Source: Bacteroidales bacterium
Lineage (GTDB): Bacteria > Bacteroidota > Bacteroidia > Bacteroidales > UBA932
NCBI GenBank assembly: GCA_024695285.1
Contig: JAILIM010000039.1
Span: 1-64,000, forward strand
Direction: 5' to 3'
DNA length: 64,000 nt
Shown here: positions 24,141-34,042 of the stretch, piece after piece
Layout: each line of letters starts with the position of its first letter
How positions within the stretch are numbered: position 1 is the stretch's first letter
Notes under the pieces: generated by a model
Databases searched by the model: none
The model's input: only the letters and a program-made list of their open reading frames with translations
Told to the model about the DNA's origin: nothing
Position numbers and translations under genes: made by a program

Positions 24141-25592
24141 TTATTTCTCGTAACCGGGGTTGGCGCCGATGTAGTGCTTGGCGTAATTAAGGCCCATGGA
24201 ATCGTATCTGCGGGCCATGACCTGCACGCGGGCGTGGAAGTCGGCGAAATCTCTTTCGCCGCCGGTCCAGGCGGCTTCGCTGAAGGCGTCGAGCCGGGGC
24301 AGGATCATGTACTCGAGATGGGACATAACGGGCACATATTCGGTCCACAGGCAGCATTCCACACCTTTGACCATTGCCAGTTCAGCGGGAGTGTAGCTGT
24401 TCCGGGGGTTCAGCTTGTAGGCCTTTTCCAGGTTCAGGTTGCCGCTGCCGCCGCCGTGGGCCCTGGGCTCCGCAGCGTTGTCGGGGTTCTGGTAGTAATC
24501 GAAATAGCAGTATTCACCCTGGCAGAGGATAACGAAATTGCCGTTCTGTATGACTTTCTTGACACTCCCGGGTCCGAAACGCGACATGACGACCGCGGTC
24601 GGGGAAAGCCCGCCCTCGGCTATCTCGTCCCATCCGATAATCTTGCGGCCTCGGGAGCGGACGTAACGCTCGATCCTGCGGATGGTGTAGCTCTGCAGTT
24701 CCTTCTCGTCCTTGAGGCCTTCGTCGGCAATACGCTTCTGGCAGTGCGGGCATTTATTCCATTCGTCCTTCTTGCACTCGTCGCCGCCGATATGGATGTA
24801 TTCCGAAGGGAAAAGGTCTATGATTTCATCGAGCACGCCCTGCAGGAATTCAAAGGTGCTCTCCTTGCCGGGGCAATAGACATCCTTGCTGATCATCCAC
24901 TTGCAGGCGACCTTGTAGCCCTCTCCCCTGCAGCCGAGCCACTGGTAAGAGGCAAGGGCCGCCGTGGAGTGCCCCGGAATCTCGATTTCAGGGATGACGG
25001 TGATGTGGCGCCCGGCGGCATATTCAATGATCTCGCGGGCCTGTTCCTGAGTGTAGAATCCGTCCACGGGCACCCCGTCAGGTATCCAGCCGTCCGGGTG
25101 CCACCCGGGCCAGGACGTCGTGTAGGGACGGTAATTGCCCACACGGGTGAGCTCGGGATACTTCTTGATCTCTATCCTCCAGCCCTGGTCGTCGGTAAGA
25201 TGCCAGTGGAAGGTGTTGATCTTGTGCATTGCCAGCAGGTCGAGGACGGTCTTGATTTCATCCACCGTCCAGAAATGGCGGCTGCAGTCGAGCATCATCG
25301 CGCGATAGTCATACGCCGGGGCGTCTTCGATGTGCACACACGGCAGCGCCCCGGGGCCCAGCTGCGCCAGGGTCTGACGCGCGTAAAACACGCCGGCATC
25401 CCCTCCCGCGCAGATTCTGACGCCCTTGCGGTCGATGTCCAGGATGTACGCCTCGCTTTTCAGCGCCGGAGAAATGGTCACCTGGGGCGTCTGCGCCCGT
25501 GAAGCCCTGCAGCTGCCGTTCAATTCAACGACAACTGCAGGCTTGGGGATGATGCTGACGGCGGCCAGCAGAAGGATAATCAGATGGTGCAT
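24141..25592 (-). CDS. GH20 beta-N-acetylhexosaminidase (last gene of the PUL)
   Basis: 483 residues with a short hydrophobic N-terminus likely to act as an export signal. After a small GH20b-type domain, the catalytic barrel shows MMLDCSRHFWTVDEIKTVLD, NTFHWHLTDDQGWRIEIKKY, VIPEIEIPGHSTAAL and the catalytic pair in HIGGDE (D271, E272). A Trp-rich active-site floor (GWDEIAEGG, CLWTEYVPVMSHLEYM) follows. The enzyme removes terminal GlcNAc or GalNAc from glycans, with substrate-assisted catalysis through the acetamido group. It closes a sigma-FecR-SusC-SusD operon, 3 nt downstream of the surface lipoprotein gene, which points to host-type or microbial amino-sugar glycans as substrate. Confidence 0.95.
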   Translation of the reverse strand: MHHLIILLLAAVSIIPKPAVVVELNGSCRASRAQTPQVTISPALKSEAYILDIDRKGVRICAGGDAGVFYARQTLAQLGPGALPCVHIEDAPAYDYRAMMLDCSRHFWTVDEIKTVLDLLAMHKINTFHWHLTDDQGWRIEIKKYPELTRVGNYRPYTTSWPGWHPDGWIPDGVPVDGFYTQEQAREIIEYAAGRHITVIPEIEIPGHSTAALASYQWLGCRGEGYKVACKWMISKDVYCPGKESTFEFLQGVLDEIIDLFPSEYIHIGGDECKKDEWNKCPHCQKRIADEGLKDEKELQSYTIRRIERYVRSRGRKIIGWDEIAEGGLSPTAVVMSRFGPGSVKKVIQNGNFVILCQGEYCYFDYYQNPDNAAEPRAHGGGSGNLNLEKAYKLNPRNSYTPAELAMVKGVECCLWTEYVPVMSHLEYMILPRLDAFSEAAWTGGERDFADFHARVQVMARRYDSMGLNYAKHYIGANPGYEK

Positions 25593-25595
25593 CCG

Positions 25596-27278
25596 TTATT
25601 TCTTGATACAGCGAAGCGGGGCTGCTTTCTCGATGTAATCCGTGTCGGCGTTCCAGTTCCAGATGTTGTGGAACTTCTTCTGGCCATCGACGATCGTCGC
25701 GGAGGTCATGGCGATGCAGACGCCGGTATTGACGATATATCCGGCCCAGTTGCGCAGGCAAGTGGCGGGCCAGTTGTATTCTACGCCTTCAAGGGTGTAG
25801 ATGCGACCCCAGGTGTTTTTGCCGTCAGCCGTCTTGCCATAAACGGAGGTGGCACCCGTGCTGGACTGCATCAAATAGTCGTTCAGTGCTCCGGTGTAGT
25901 CCGTGATTTCAGGAACCCGGTATCCTGCAGGACAGGGGTTTTGGTTGCTGTCCGCCTTCCAGAAATTGGCGATTTCAGCAGACGACATTTCCCAGTTGCC
26001 CTGACCGGAAACACCATAGTATGTCATCGGATTGGCCGCGGCGTTGGCCTCTGACGTCATTACCCTGGGAACGTCGAAGAAAAGACCGGTCTGGTCGTTC
26101 AGCACATAGTCGGCGCAGAAAGGATATTCAAGGGTGCGGTCGAGACTGAACGGAACGGACTCGTACTTCCCGCTGAGGGAGTTGTCCATCACCCTGGTCC
26201 CGATGAACGGATCCTTGCGGCCCCACTGGTAGAGGAGACCGATAGAGGCTGGTTCGTTGGCACTGAGCGCATTTGCACCGAGGTTGCGGTCCTGGAATCC
26301 ATATCCATTGATGGGCTGGTCTTTGACGTCGGACATCCAGATGTGCCACGACCAGACAATGGTGGAACCCTTGTAGAGGGCAATCACAATGGACGCCTGC
26401 TCATATTTCTCGACCTTGAAACTAATGATACTCCCTGAGTAATTCACATTGGAGATAAGGCCCTTGTCGGTTCCTGTCGCCCAGAGCCAGTCGGCTTTGT
26501 CACCGACGACGGCCGTCCCGTCGGGCTTGCAGGCCCGGAAGCTGTACCAGCCTTCCTCCGTGACCACGAAGCAGTTGGCGCATCCGGCAGCCGTAAGGTC
26601 GGTCGTTCCGGCGCTTTTAATCTCACCGCGATAGGTCTGGCCTTCAACGATTGCGCCTGCCTGGAAGAAGCAGCTCGCTCCGATGGAATAAGGAACGGTA
26701 AGGGTGATGTTATTGTTCTCGTCGGGCGTCACCTCCTGCAGGGTTGCAGAGGCCAGTTCAGCCTCCGTGGCGGCGAAGAAGAAACCCACCTTGATGGGGA
26801 CCTTCTTGCTGGAAAAGGAATAACTGCCGTTAAGTACGTATCCTTCCTGGGAGAGATCACCTGCCCCGGTTGTGAGGGTAGGGACCAGCGAGACGTCCAC
26901 CTTGAAGAACCCGTCGGCTCCGGCGACCTCCTCGCCCTTTGCGCTGGCAACTGCCTGATAGTAGTATTCCCCGTTGGCAAGGGCCTTGAGTTCTGCGGAG
27001 AACTTGCCGTCAGTGGCCGTAGCAGGGATGAGTTGCGCCGTAGCGAGCGTGGCCTTTTCGGTGGAATAACGGAAACCGACCGTCACTTTCTCAGTGCCGT
27101 CGTAGGTATAAGAACCTTTGATTGTCACATCGTTTTCATCGACTTCGGCCGCACCGGTCTTGACGGTGAGTTTTGCGGTGGATTCCGGCTCCGGCTCGGG
27201 CTCCGGTTTATTGCAGGACGAGATGAACACCGCTGCCGCACAAATGGCGAGCATGGAGATTACTAGTGTTGTTTTCAT
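25596..27278 (-). CDS. PUL surface lipoprotein with tandem FN3/Ig-like modules and a FISUMP-like domain
   Basis: 560 residues. Lipobox ISSCNK (Cys22) and an EPEPEPE linker. Two related beta modules follow (TVKTGAAEVDENDVTIKGSY, about 35-125; TLTTGAGDLSQEGYVLNGSY, about 130-225). The C-terminal half contains QDRNLGANA and PCPAGYRVPEITDYTGAL, hallmarks of the Fibrobacter-succinogenes major paralogous (FISUMP)-type domain. It sits between the DUF1735 gene and the GH20 gene, where surface glycan-binding proteins (SGBP, SusE-like) are usually found. I infer a glycan-binding role on the cell surface; no catalytic signature is seen. Confidence 0.8.
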   Translation of the reverse strand: MKTTLVISMLAICAAAVFISSCNKPEPEPEPESTAKLTVKTGAAEVDENDVTIKGSYTYDGTEKVTVGFRYSTEKATLATAQLIPATATDGKFSAELKALANGEYYYQAVASAKGEEVAGADGFFKVDVSLVPTLTTGAGDLSQEGYVLNGSYSFSSKKVPIKVGFFFAATEAELASATLQEVTPDENNNITLTVPYSIGASCFFQAGAIVEGQTYRGEIKSAGTTDLTAAGCANCFVVTEEGWYSFRACKPDGTAVVGDKADWLWATGTDKGLISNVNYSGSIISFKVEKYEQASIVIALYKGSTIVWSWHIWMSDVKDQPINGYGFQDRNLGANALSANEPASIGLLYQWGRKDPFIGTRVMDNSLSGKYESVPFSLDRTLEYPFCADYVLNDQTGLFFDVPRVMTSEANAAANPMTYYGVSGQGNWEMSSAEIANFWKADSNQNPCPAGYRVPEITDYTGALNDYLMQSSTGATSVYGKTADGKNTWGRIYTLEGVEYNWPATCLRNWAGYIVNTGVCIAMTSATIVDGQKKFHNIWNWNADTDYIEKAAPLRCIKK

Positions 27279-27298
27279 TTTGTCTGGTTTTAATGCTA

Positions 27299-27760
27299 TT
27301 ACCTTTTGATTAACAAATATTCAATATTATTACCCTTGAAAGAATCAGGTTCGCTGCAATCCACCCTTACCGGGAGAATAAAAGTCACACCCTTCGTGAT
27401 GCAGTCAGGGTCGATGTCAATTGTTACGGGAGCCTTGTATTCCCCGGCAGCCAGGGTCACTGCCGGTGTTGAGAGAGTGTAGGCATTCCCGGGAAGCATC
27501 GGGTAGGATTTCTTGTACTGCGCAGTGTAGCGTACCACGTCCTCTTCGTCAATCACCACATTGAACGAATAGGACTTGCTGTCATATCCGGCCTTGCATA
27601 TCCACACCTTGAAACATTCCGTCTCAGATGTCACGGTAACGTCATATTCTCCGGGATGGAGAAGATATACGGATGATGCGATTTCATGCCCGATGGGCAT
27701 CTTGTCCGAGCATCCTGCCAGACAGAGAATCGCGGCAACAATTATAAGGATTCGTTTCAT
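27299..27760 (-). CDS. DUF1735-type lipoprotein of the PUL
   Basis: 153 residues from the ATG at 27760; a longer upstream reading would run into the SusD gene. Lipobox LCLAGC (Cys16). The mature sequence is beta-rich: VYLLHPGEYDVTVTSETE, SFNVVIDEEDVVRYTAQYKK, TLAAGEYKAPVTIDIDPDCI and a final ILPVRVDC, a pattern of DUF1735 (BT_3987-like N-terminal) domains that commonly follow SusD genes. Probably an accessory surface glycan-binding protein. It begins 2 nt after the susD stop codon, so translation is tightly linked. Confidence 0.78.
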   Translation of the reverse strand: MKRILIIVAAILCLAGCSDKMPIGHEIASSVYLLHPGEYDVTVTSETECFKVWICKAGYDSKSYSFNVVIDEEDVVRYTAQYKKSYPMLPGNAYTLSTPAVTLAAGEYKAPVTIDIDPDCITKGVTFILPVRVDCSEPDSFKGNNIEYLLIKR

Positions 27761-27762
27761 AA

Positions 27763-29643
27763 TCAATATCCGGGGTTTTGAACCAGGTTGATGTTCACAT
27801 TCATTTCCTGTATGGGGATGGCCAGCCAGTAGGATTTCCACACGCGTTCCATAAGTTCGCGCATATCCGTGACCTGATAGAATTCCTCGGCCGTGGTTCC
27901 GTCCATATTCCAGGCCTTGGGCTTGCGGACCATGATCTCCGGAGCTGTCTTCCAACGGCGGATGTCGTGGTAGCGGCGGGCCTCGTAGAGGAATTCGATG
28001 GAGCGCTCCCTGTGGATAATCTCGCGTAGTTCATCGCCTTTCGGCTCGCCGCCCGCAAGTGCCCAGGAGTCCTTGAAGGTGGGCAGGCCTGCCCTTATGC
28101 GCACTTTGTCGAGGCACTCATAGCCACGCTCTGAGAGATGTCCGTTGTATTCGAAGTCGGCCTCCGCATAAGAAAGATAGAGCTCTGCCATGCGGATGTA
28201 CGGGAAATTGTAGTAGAAATACTTGAAAGTCTTCGATGACGGATCGTAATAGTTGGCCTGGTTGATGAATTTCTTGTTGAAATAACCGGTACAGTTCTGG
28301 TATTCGTGCTCGATGTTGAGCGTACTGCCGTGAATCTCGCCGCCGCGGGCAAATATGGTCTCGGTGGTGCCGTCGATTTCATATGTGCCGCGGTCGTATC
28401 CAACGTTGGCATAGAAACGGGGTTCGCGATGGGAATGCATATTGGCGGTCTCGGTGTCAGGATTGTACGCGTACGGGTCGATGCTCTTTGTCTCAGGATC
28501 CTTCTCCCACGGCAAGCCGTTTTTAGTATAGTACATCTCCACGGATTCAAATGTCGGGCAGTGGTAACCGCGATAGCCGTCGGCATAGTAGCCGCTCTGT
28601 CCTGAGGGGTTCACGCTGCGCGGGGCGCTGTGCCTGATGTTGACTTCGGAAGCATAGATTCCACCGTAGGCGAAGATATACTCTTCGGGGTTGTGGTGGT
28701 CCTTGCAGAAGATGTCGTGGTAATTGCTCACCGATCTTTCGAAATCATTCGATATGTAGCTGTCGGGGTGGTTGTAGAGGACATGGCCGCTGGACTCGCA
28801 GAACGCTATGGCCTCCTCGCAGGCATCCATGGCCCTCTTCCACTTATCCTTGTCATAGACCTGGTTGATGATGTTGGTGCCGTCCGGATTCTTGAAATCC
28901 GCCATCTCGGTGTTGCCATTGTACAGGGGACTTGCGAGGGTGGTCAGGATCCTGGCTTTCAGCGCCTTGGCCGCACAGCCGGACGCAAAATTCAGTTCCG
29001 CCTCGATCCTTCTGGGCGGGAGCAGTTCTGCGGCCTTGTCGTACATCTCGCAAATGAAGTTCACGCACTCGTCGGCAGTGGCGCGGGGCAGGAGCAGCTC
29101 CTCGCTGGTGGCATCGGTGGCAACCTGGTCCTTGATCAGCACGCAGGGTCCGTAATAGTCGAAAAGGACATTGTGGTAATAGCCGATGAGGAAGTATGCC
29201 TCGCCGCGCCATGTGTTGTAATTTTCTTTGGAGATGTCGGGCACGCGGTCTATGTTGTTGAGCAACATATAACAGTGCCTGATGGACTCATAGACGTCCA
29301 GAGGGTTCCTGCGCCAGTCTATTTCGGGAATGGATCCCGTCCACCAGAACCCCCAATAGCTCTGGCTGGGGCTTTCCAGGCCGTAGAGCAGGCTTTTGTA
29401 CTGGAAATAGGCCACAGTGCCCTTGACGCCCGTGATGTAGTCGTCGCCGGCGAAGAAATCGGGAGTGGTATAGTGCGTGCCGATCAGGGGCATGCTCTGA
29501 TACAGGTAATACTTGAACTTCTGGCATTCGGACTGGCTCTTGAAGCAGTCGTCGAAGGTGGCCTTGGACTCAGGAACCACGTCAAGATAGTTGCATGATG
29601 CGAGCAGGACCGCACTTGTCAGTATATGTAGAATCTTTTTCAT
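27763..29643 (-). CDS. SusD/RagB-family glycan-binding lipoprotein
   Basis: 626 residues. Lipobox LLASCN (Cys16) followed by the characteristic YLDVVPESKATFDDCFKS. Other SusD hallmarks are EAYFLIGYYHNVLFDYYG, KALKARILTTLASPLYNG, YIRMAELYLSYAEADFEY, the late RERSIEFLYEARRYHDIRRW and the terminal IPIQEMNVNINLVQNPGY. Acts as the lid of the SusC transporter encoded 11 nt upstream. It is the second complete component of the ECF-regulated PUL. Confidence 0.96.
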   Translation of the reverse strand: MKKILHILTSAVLLASCNYLDVVPESKATFDDCFKSQSECQKFKYYLYQSMPLIGTHYTTPDFFAGDDYITGVKGTVAYFQYKSLLYGLESPSQSYWGFWWTGSIPEIDWRRNPLDVYESIRHCYMLLNNIDRVPDISKENYNTWRGEAYFLIGYYHNVLFDYYGPCVLIKDQVATDATSEELLLPRATADECVNFICEMYDKAAELLPPRRIEAELNFASGCAAKALKARILTTLASPLYNGNTEMADFKNPDGTNIINQVYDKDKWKRAMDACEEAIAFCESSGHVLYNHPDSYISNDFERSVSNYHDIFCKDHHNPEEYIFAYGGIYASEVNIRHSAPRSVNPSGQSGYYADGYRGYHCPTFESVEMYYTKNGLPWEKDPETKSIDPYAYNPDTETANMHSHREPRFYANVGYDRGTYEIDGTTETIFARGGEIHGSTLNIEHEYQNCTGYFNKKFINQANYYDPSSKTFKYFYYNFPYIRMAELYLSYAEADFEYNGHLSERGYECLDKVRIRAGLPTFKDSWALAGGEPKGDELREIIHRERSIEFLYEARRYHDIRRWKTAPEIMVRKPKAWNMDGTTAEEFYQVTDMRELMERVWKSYWLAIPIQEMNVNINLVQNPGY

Positions 29644-29654
29644 ATCTGCGTCGG

Positions 29655-32600
29655 TTAGAAGTTATACTGAAGTCCAACATTGAACGTCCTCTGGAGAGGG
29701 TAGCTGAGGCCGTTGCCGCTGCCCAGGCCGGGATCCCAATATTTGAATGCGCTGAATGTGAACACGTTGGATGCGGTCACATAGACCCTGAACCACTTGA
29801 AGGTATAGCCCGCCTCGATGGTCTTGAGACGGAGGAACGCGCCGTTGTAGAGCCAGAAGGAAGAAACCTTCACGTTGTTCTGGTTCCATTCGTAGCTCAA
29901 ACGGGGATAGGCGGCGTTAACGTTGCCGTTGTCGGGGCTCCAGTGGTCATCGGCGATCCATTTAGTGATGCCGAAGCCGGACACGCCGGAGTCACAGAAA
30001 GGGTGGATGTTGCTCATCAGCAGCGAGCAATTGGCCTGGCCCTGGAAGAACAGCGAGAAGTCGAATTTCTTCCATGTGGCCGATGCACCGAAACCATACA
30101 CAATTTCGGGACTGGTCGGCATGCCGATGATTGTCATGTCGTTGTCGTCAATCTGGCCGTCTCCGTTCATGTCCACATACTTGATGTCACCGGGACGCAC
30201 GGTCTGGTAGGTCTGCCTGGGGGAAGAATCGATGTCCTCCTGGTCCTTGAACAGTCCGCAGGCGACAAGTCCGGTTATGGAATTGATAGGATGGCCTATT
30301 TCGGACTGATAGTAGGGCGTTCCTATCGGCTCATCCCTGTCGGTGATTTCGTTGTGGGCGTATGTGAACGTGCCTCTTGCAGAGAGGGAGAAGTCGCGGT
30401 TGAATACCTTGTTGTATTCGAAAGACGCGTCGATGCCCCTGTTCAGGACCGCGCCGATATTGCCATAGGGCAGGGTGTCGGAATAGCCGGCGGAGTACGG
30501 GATTGAACGGCGCTGCATGAAAATGCCTGTTCGGTTGTCGTGGAATGCATCGACAATCAGGGTGAAATCATTGCAGATTCCCAGTTCAAGACCGATGTTG
30601 GCCTTTGTGCTGACCTCCCAGGTGGCCTCCTCGTTGCCAAGGGTGGCGATCGTGGTGCCGGACAGGCCCGTGAATTCAGGACCGACTCTCCAGTACAGCG
30701 ACTGGCCTGTCCTGACCTCGGTGACGTATGGGAAGCGCACCGGGAGGGCATCATTGCCCGACGTGCCGTAGGAAGCGCGCAATTTCAACAGGGTGATGAC
30801 TCCTGAAAGCGGGGCGAAGAACGGCTCATTGGAAATGGTATAGCCCAGGGCTATGGAAGGGAAGAAACCGAATCTGTGGCCTTTGGCGAAGTTTTCAGAA
30901 CCGTTGTAACCGAAGTTGGCCTCCATCAGGTAGGTGTTCCTGAAGGCGTATGTGACGCGCCCCGCAATACCCTGCTCCCTGTAGGGCAGTACTTCGTTCT
31001 CCGAGGCGCCCGGGGTGTTGTAGAGCTTCTCCTTCTGATGATAGACGAGAAGGGCATTGACGTCGTGAAGCCCCTTGAACACGCGGCTGTACTCGATGGA
31101 CCCCTGCAGGGAGTTCTCCCGATAGCCGTCCTTGCCGGTGGAAATGGCGTAATAATCCACAGGGGTGGCGCCGATGGGCGTGGTCTCGTAGTTATAGGTG
31201 CCGTCAGGATTCTGCGAATAGTCGAGCAGTTTATAGTAATGGGGAACGATGGTCTTGTAGGTGGCGGCGTAGACATAATTGTAGAAGGACGCCTGCCCCT
31301 TGATCTTCAGGCCCTCGGTGATGAAACGGAGGTCCTGGTCGATGTTGAGGGTCTCGGTGAAGTAGGAGTAGTGCCTGTCTCCGAAGCCTCTGCACATCAA
31401 AGCATACGGGTTCACGTCGTTCGTGCTTCCGTTGGGGCTTTCCGCGTTACCGAAACGCACGAAAGAATCACCCTCCTGTGCCGGCCAGACAGCCGGGAAC
31501 CGCACCGGGTTGCACCTCATCGTGTAGTAGAACAGGTTGTTCACACTTTCCGTGGGGGCGTGGCGGAAGTGAAGCTGGGTGTTCATCCTGATGCCGATCT
31601 TCGTGGTGGGTGTGACTTTTGCCGACACATTGCTCTGGAAGAGGAACTTGCGGTAGTTGATGTTCGTGTCGAAGCTGGAAGTTTTTGGTGAGCGCAGGAT
31701 ACCGTTCTCATTGAACACGGTGGCGTTAAGGAAATAATCCACCTTCTTGCCGCCGCCAATTATGCTGATGTTGGCATTCTGGTTCATGGTCCCCTTCTTG
31801 AAGAGGGTGTTGTACCAGTCGTTGTCGGGGAAGATGTAGGGGTCGAGACCGGCCTTGGTGCCTTCGATCTTTTCCTGTGAGTAGTACATCATTCCGACGG
31901 CCTCATTGTAGGCATTCATATATGTCACACCGTCAGCCACTTCCTGAACGCTGGTAGGCATGGACCAGCCGTTCTCCACACGGAGATTGACGTTCATCTT
32001 GTCGGTGTCCCTGCCGTTCTTCGTGGTAATGATCATAACGCCGTTAGCTCCGCGCGAGCCATACAGGGCCGTTGCCGTAGCGTCTTTGAGGACGGAGAAC
32101 GACTGTATAGTCTCAGGAGCGATGGAGTTCAGCATGGTGGAAGTGATCTCCACACCGTCCATCACGATCAGCGGCGAGGTGTTGGTGCCGAAAGTGGAGA
32201 TACCGCGAATCCAGAAGCTTGCGCCGTCCGCGCCAGGTTCCCCGCTCTTCTGGGTTGAGATCACACCGGCAATCTTGCCGGCGAATGACGCCGTAAGATT
32301 TGAAGACGGATAGTTGAGTTCATCCGGCTTGATCGCCTGCACGGCACCCACCACGCTCTCTTTCTTCTGGACGCCGAAGCCCACGACCACGGCATCTTCT
32401 ATCATGTCAGTGTCTTCCGAAAGGGAAACAAGCCTCATAAGTACGACATCCTTCACCAGGATTTGCTTTGTCTGATAGCCAAGGCAGCTGAATGTTACGC
32501 TTCGGGCATCAGCGGGAATATTGATGGTGAAGTTGCCGTCTATGTCGGTAACCGTGCCGATGGTGGTGTTGTCAACGACCACTCCGGCGCCGACAAGCGG

Positions 32601-32978
32601 CTGGTTGTCGGAGGAAGAAATCACGGTGCCTGAAACCGTGGTTTTTTTGCCGGCGGGGGTCTTCTGCTGTGCCGTCGGGGAGGATTGGCTGGTAATGGAA
32701 ACGATTTTGCCGCTGATGGAGTACTTCAGGGCGGGCCCGAGAATCTTGTCGAGGACTTCCTTGATTCCCGCATTCTTGAAATTGGCGGTCACCGCCACCG
32801 GGCCGGATGATTCCAGGGCGGCGGGGTCGAACACAAAGGAATACCCTGTCTGATTCTCCACAATTTCAAGGACCTGCTGAAGGGGCATGTTGCTGAAATT
32901 CCGCGTGACGGTCTGGCCAGCGGCCTGGATCGTCAGCACGAAAAATGCGGCAATGGTCAGAATTGTTTTATTGGACAT
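29655..32978 (-). CDS. SusC/RagA-family TonB-dependent transporter with an STN domain
   Basis: 1107 residues from the ATG at 32978; a TTG-initiated 8-residue extension is unlikely. Signal peptide ends near IQAAGQ. Order: secretin/TonB short N-terminal (STN) domain (FSNMPLQQVLEIVENQTGYS), carboxypeptidase-regulatory-like beta domain (VSGTVISSSDNQPLVGAGVV), plug (AVVVGFGVQKKESVVGAVQ, LIVMDGVEI, DATATALYGSRGANGVMIIT), then a 22-strand barrel. The STN domain is the part that touches a FecR anti-sigma factor, and a fecR gene is indeed next upstream. The transporter imports oligosaccharides across the outer membrane with TonB energy. The start overlaps the fecR stop by 11 nt. Confidence 0.96.
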   Translation of the reverse strand: MSNKTILTIAAFFVLTIQAAGQTVTRNFSNMPLQQVLEIVENQTGYSFVFDPAALESSGPVAVTANFKNAGIKEVLDKILGPALKYSISGKIVSITSQSSPTAQQKTPAGKKTTVSGTVISSSDNQPLVGAGVVVDNTTIGTVTDIDGNFTINIPADARSVTFSCLGYQTKQILVKDVVLMRLVSLSEDTDMIEDAVVVGFGVQKKESVVGAVQAIKPDELNYPSSNLTASFAGKIAGVISTQKSGEPGADGASFWIRGISTFGTNTSPLIVMDGVEITSTMLNSIAPETIQSFSVLKDATATALYGSRGANGVMIITTKNGRDTDKMNVNLRVENGWSMPTSVQEVADGVTYMNAYNEAVGMMYYSQEKIEGTKAGLDPYIFPDNDWYNTLFKKGTMNQNANISIIGGGKKVDYFLNATVFNENGILRSPKTSSFDTNINYRKFLFQSNVSAKVTPTTKIGIRMNTQLHFRHAPTESVNNLFYYTMRCNPVRFPAVWPAQEGDSFVRFGNAESPNGSTNDVNPYALMCRGFGDRHYSYFTETLNIDQDLRFITEGLKIKGQASFYNYVYAATYKTIVPHYYKLLDYSQNPDGTYNYETTPIGATPVDYYAISTGKDGYRENSLQGSIEYSRVFKGLHDVNALLVYHQKEKLYNTPGASENEVLPYREQGIAGRVTYAFRNTYLMEANFGYNGSENFAKGHRFGFFPSIALGYTISNEPFFAPLSGVITLLKLRASYGTSGNDALPVRFPYVTEVRTGQSLYWRVGPEFTGLSGTTIATLGNEEATWEVSTKANIGLELGICNDFTLIVDAFHDNRTGIFMQRRSIPYSAGYSDTLPYGNIGAVLNRGIDASFEYNKVFNRDFSLSARGTFTYAHNEITDRDEPIGTPYYQSEIGHPINSITGLVACGLFKDQEDIDSSPRQTYQTVRPGDIKYVDMNGDGQIDDNDMTIIGMPTSPEIVYGFGASATWKKFDFSLFFQGQANCSLLMSNIHPFCDSGVSGFGITKWIADDHWSPDNGNVNAAYPRLSYEWNQNNVKVSSFWLYNGAFLRLKTIEAGYTFKWFRVYVTASNVFTFSAFKYWDPGLGSGNGLSYPLQRTFNVGLQYNF

Positions 32979-33972
32979 TTTTATGTGATTTGTTGTTTTC
33001 AACGATATAGTATGACCTTCCCACCTTTACGGCGGAGGTACGGAGGATTTCACAAACGGCTTTCATGATGTCGTCGATGGAGTCATCCCTGGAGAACGCG
33101 ACGCGCATGGTTCTCGATGACACAGATTCCACCTGAAGGACAATGTCAACGTTGAATTCGCGTGACAGCCTGCGCATCAGTTCGGGAACGGGGATGCTGT
33201 TGTAACGGATGTTGCCCTCCGTCCAGGAGATGTACTGGGCAACGTCGTCGGTGTATTTCCGGAGGGATTCGGAAGACACAGACACGACTTCCCCCTTGGA
33301 CAGCACATCCTCCCCGACGGGAGAATTCACCTGGAGGGAGCCCTCTATAAGGGCCGCCATGACACAACTGTCGTCTTCGTAGGCAGAGATGTTGAACTTG
33401 GTTCCAAGCACCTTGAAACTGCAGCCTGATGCAGAGACCACAAGGGGAAGGACTTTGTTGTGGACAACGTCAAAGCAGGCCTCCCCCACCAGGGAAACAT
33501 TCCTGTTGGAGGTGTTGAAGTCCGCGTCGTAGGAAATCTTCGACCCGGCATTCAGCCAGACACTTGTTCCGTCCGGAAGCGAGATCTTGCTGTGGGTGCC
33601 GGGCGGGGCTTCGACGCTGAACGTCTGGTCCTTGGCAGGCACGGCCGGTTCCTTACTTGCAAATGGCCGGAATACAAGGAGGCCGACGGCGAGGCAAGCT
33701 GCAGCCACGACGCCTGTTATCCAGCCATGTCTGCGCAGGAACGGCATGCGGTTCCGGCGGCTTGCCCTCCTTGCCATTCTGCGGAATGCCCCCAGTTCTC
33801 CAAGGGTTTTGCGGGACGGGGCATGCGTCGTTCTCCATTTCTCCTCCATGAGCTTGAACTCATTTGCCGTCTCTTCATTGCCGGCAATTGCGGAGAACAA
33901 CAGCGATTCCTCCTCAACGGTAGTCTTACCTTCGAGGAATTTTAAGGTGATCTCAGTCAGTTTGTTGTCCAT
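32968..33972 (-). CDS. FecR-family anti-sigma factor
   Basis: 334 residues. Cytoplasmic N-terminal part ends in a Lys/Arg-rich segment (RRASRRNRMPFLRRH); one transmembrane helix (WITGVVAAACLAVGLLVF, about residues 85-102); periplasmic FecR domain with VEAPPGTHSKISLPDGTSVW, LNAGSKISYDADFN and GEACFDV; and a C-terminal DUF4974-type domain (DVAQYISWTEGNIRYNSIPV ... RRLSREFNVDIVLQ). Transmits the signal from glycan-bound SusC to the ECF sigma factor. It lies 70 nt downstream of the sigma gene. Confidence 0.94.
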   Translation of the reverse strand: MDNKLTEITLKFLEGKTTVEEESLLFSAIAGNEETANEFKLMEEKWRTTHAPSRKTLGELGAFRRMARRASRRNRMPFLRRHGWITGVVAAACLAVGLLVFRPFASKEPAVPAKDQTFSVEAPPGTHSKISLPDGTSVWLNAGSKISYDADFNTSNRNVSLVGEACFDVVHNKVLPLVVSASGCSFKVLGTKFNISAYEDDSCVMAALIEGSLQVNSPVGEDVLSKGEVVSVSSESLRKYTDDVAQYISWTEGNIRYNSIPVPELMRRLSREFNVDIVLQVESVSSRTMRVAFSRDDSIDDIMKAVCEILRTSAVKVGRSYYIVENNKSHKNVQ

Positions 33973-34042
33973 GGTACGATAATCCTGTCCTATTAACGAT
34001 TGAGGGCACGGAAAACCTTACCTCGGTGTTGAAAAAAAGACT

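Noticed and set aside
24033..25502. 489-codon plus-strand open frame
   Set aside because: Antisense of the GH20 gene, whose HIGGDE and other motifs are unambiguous.
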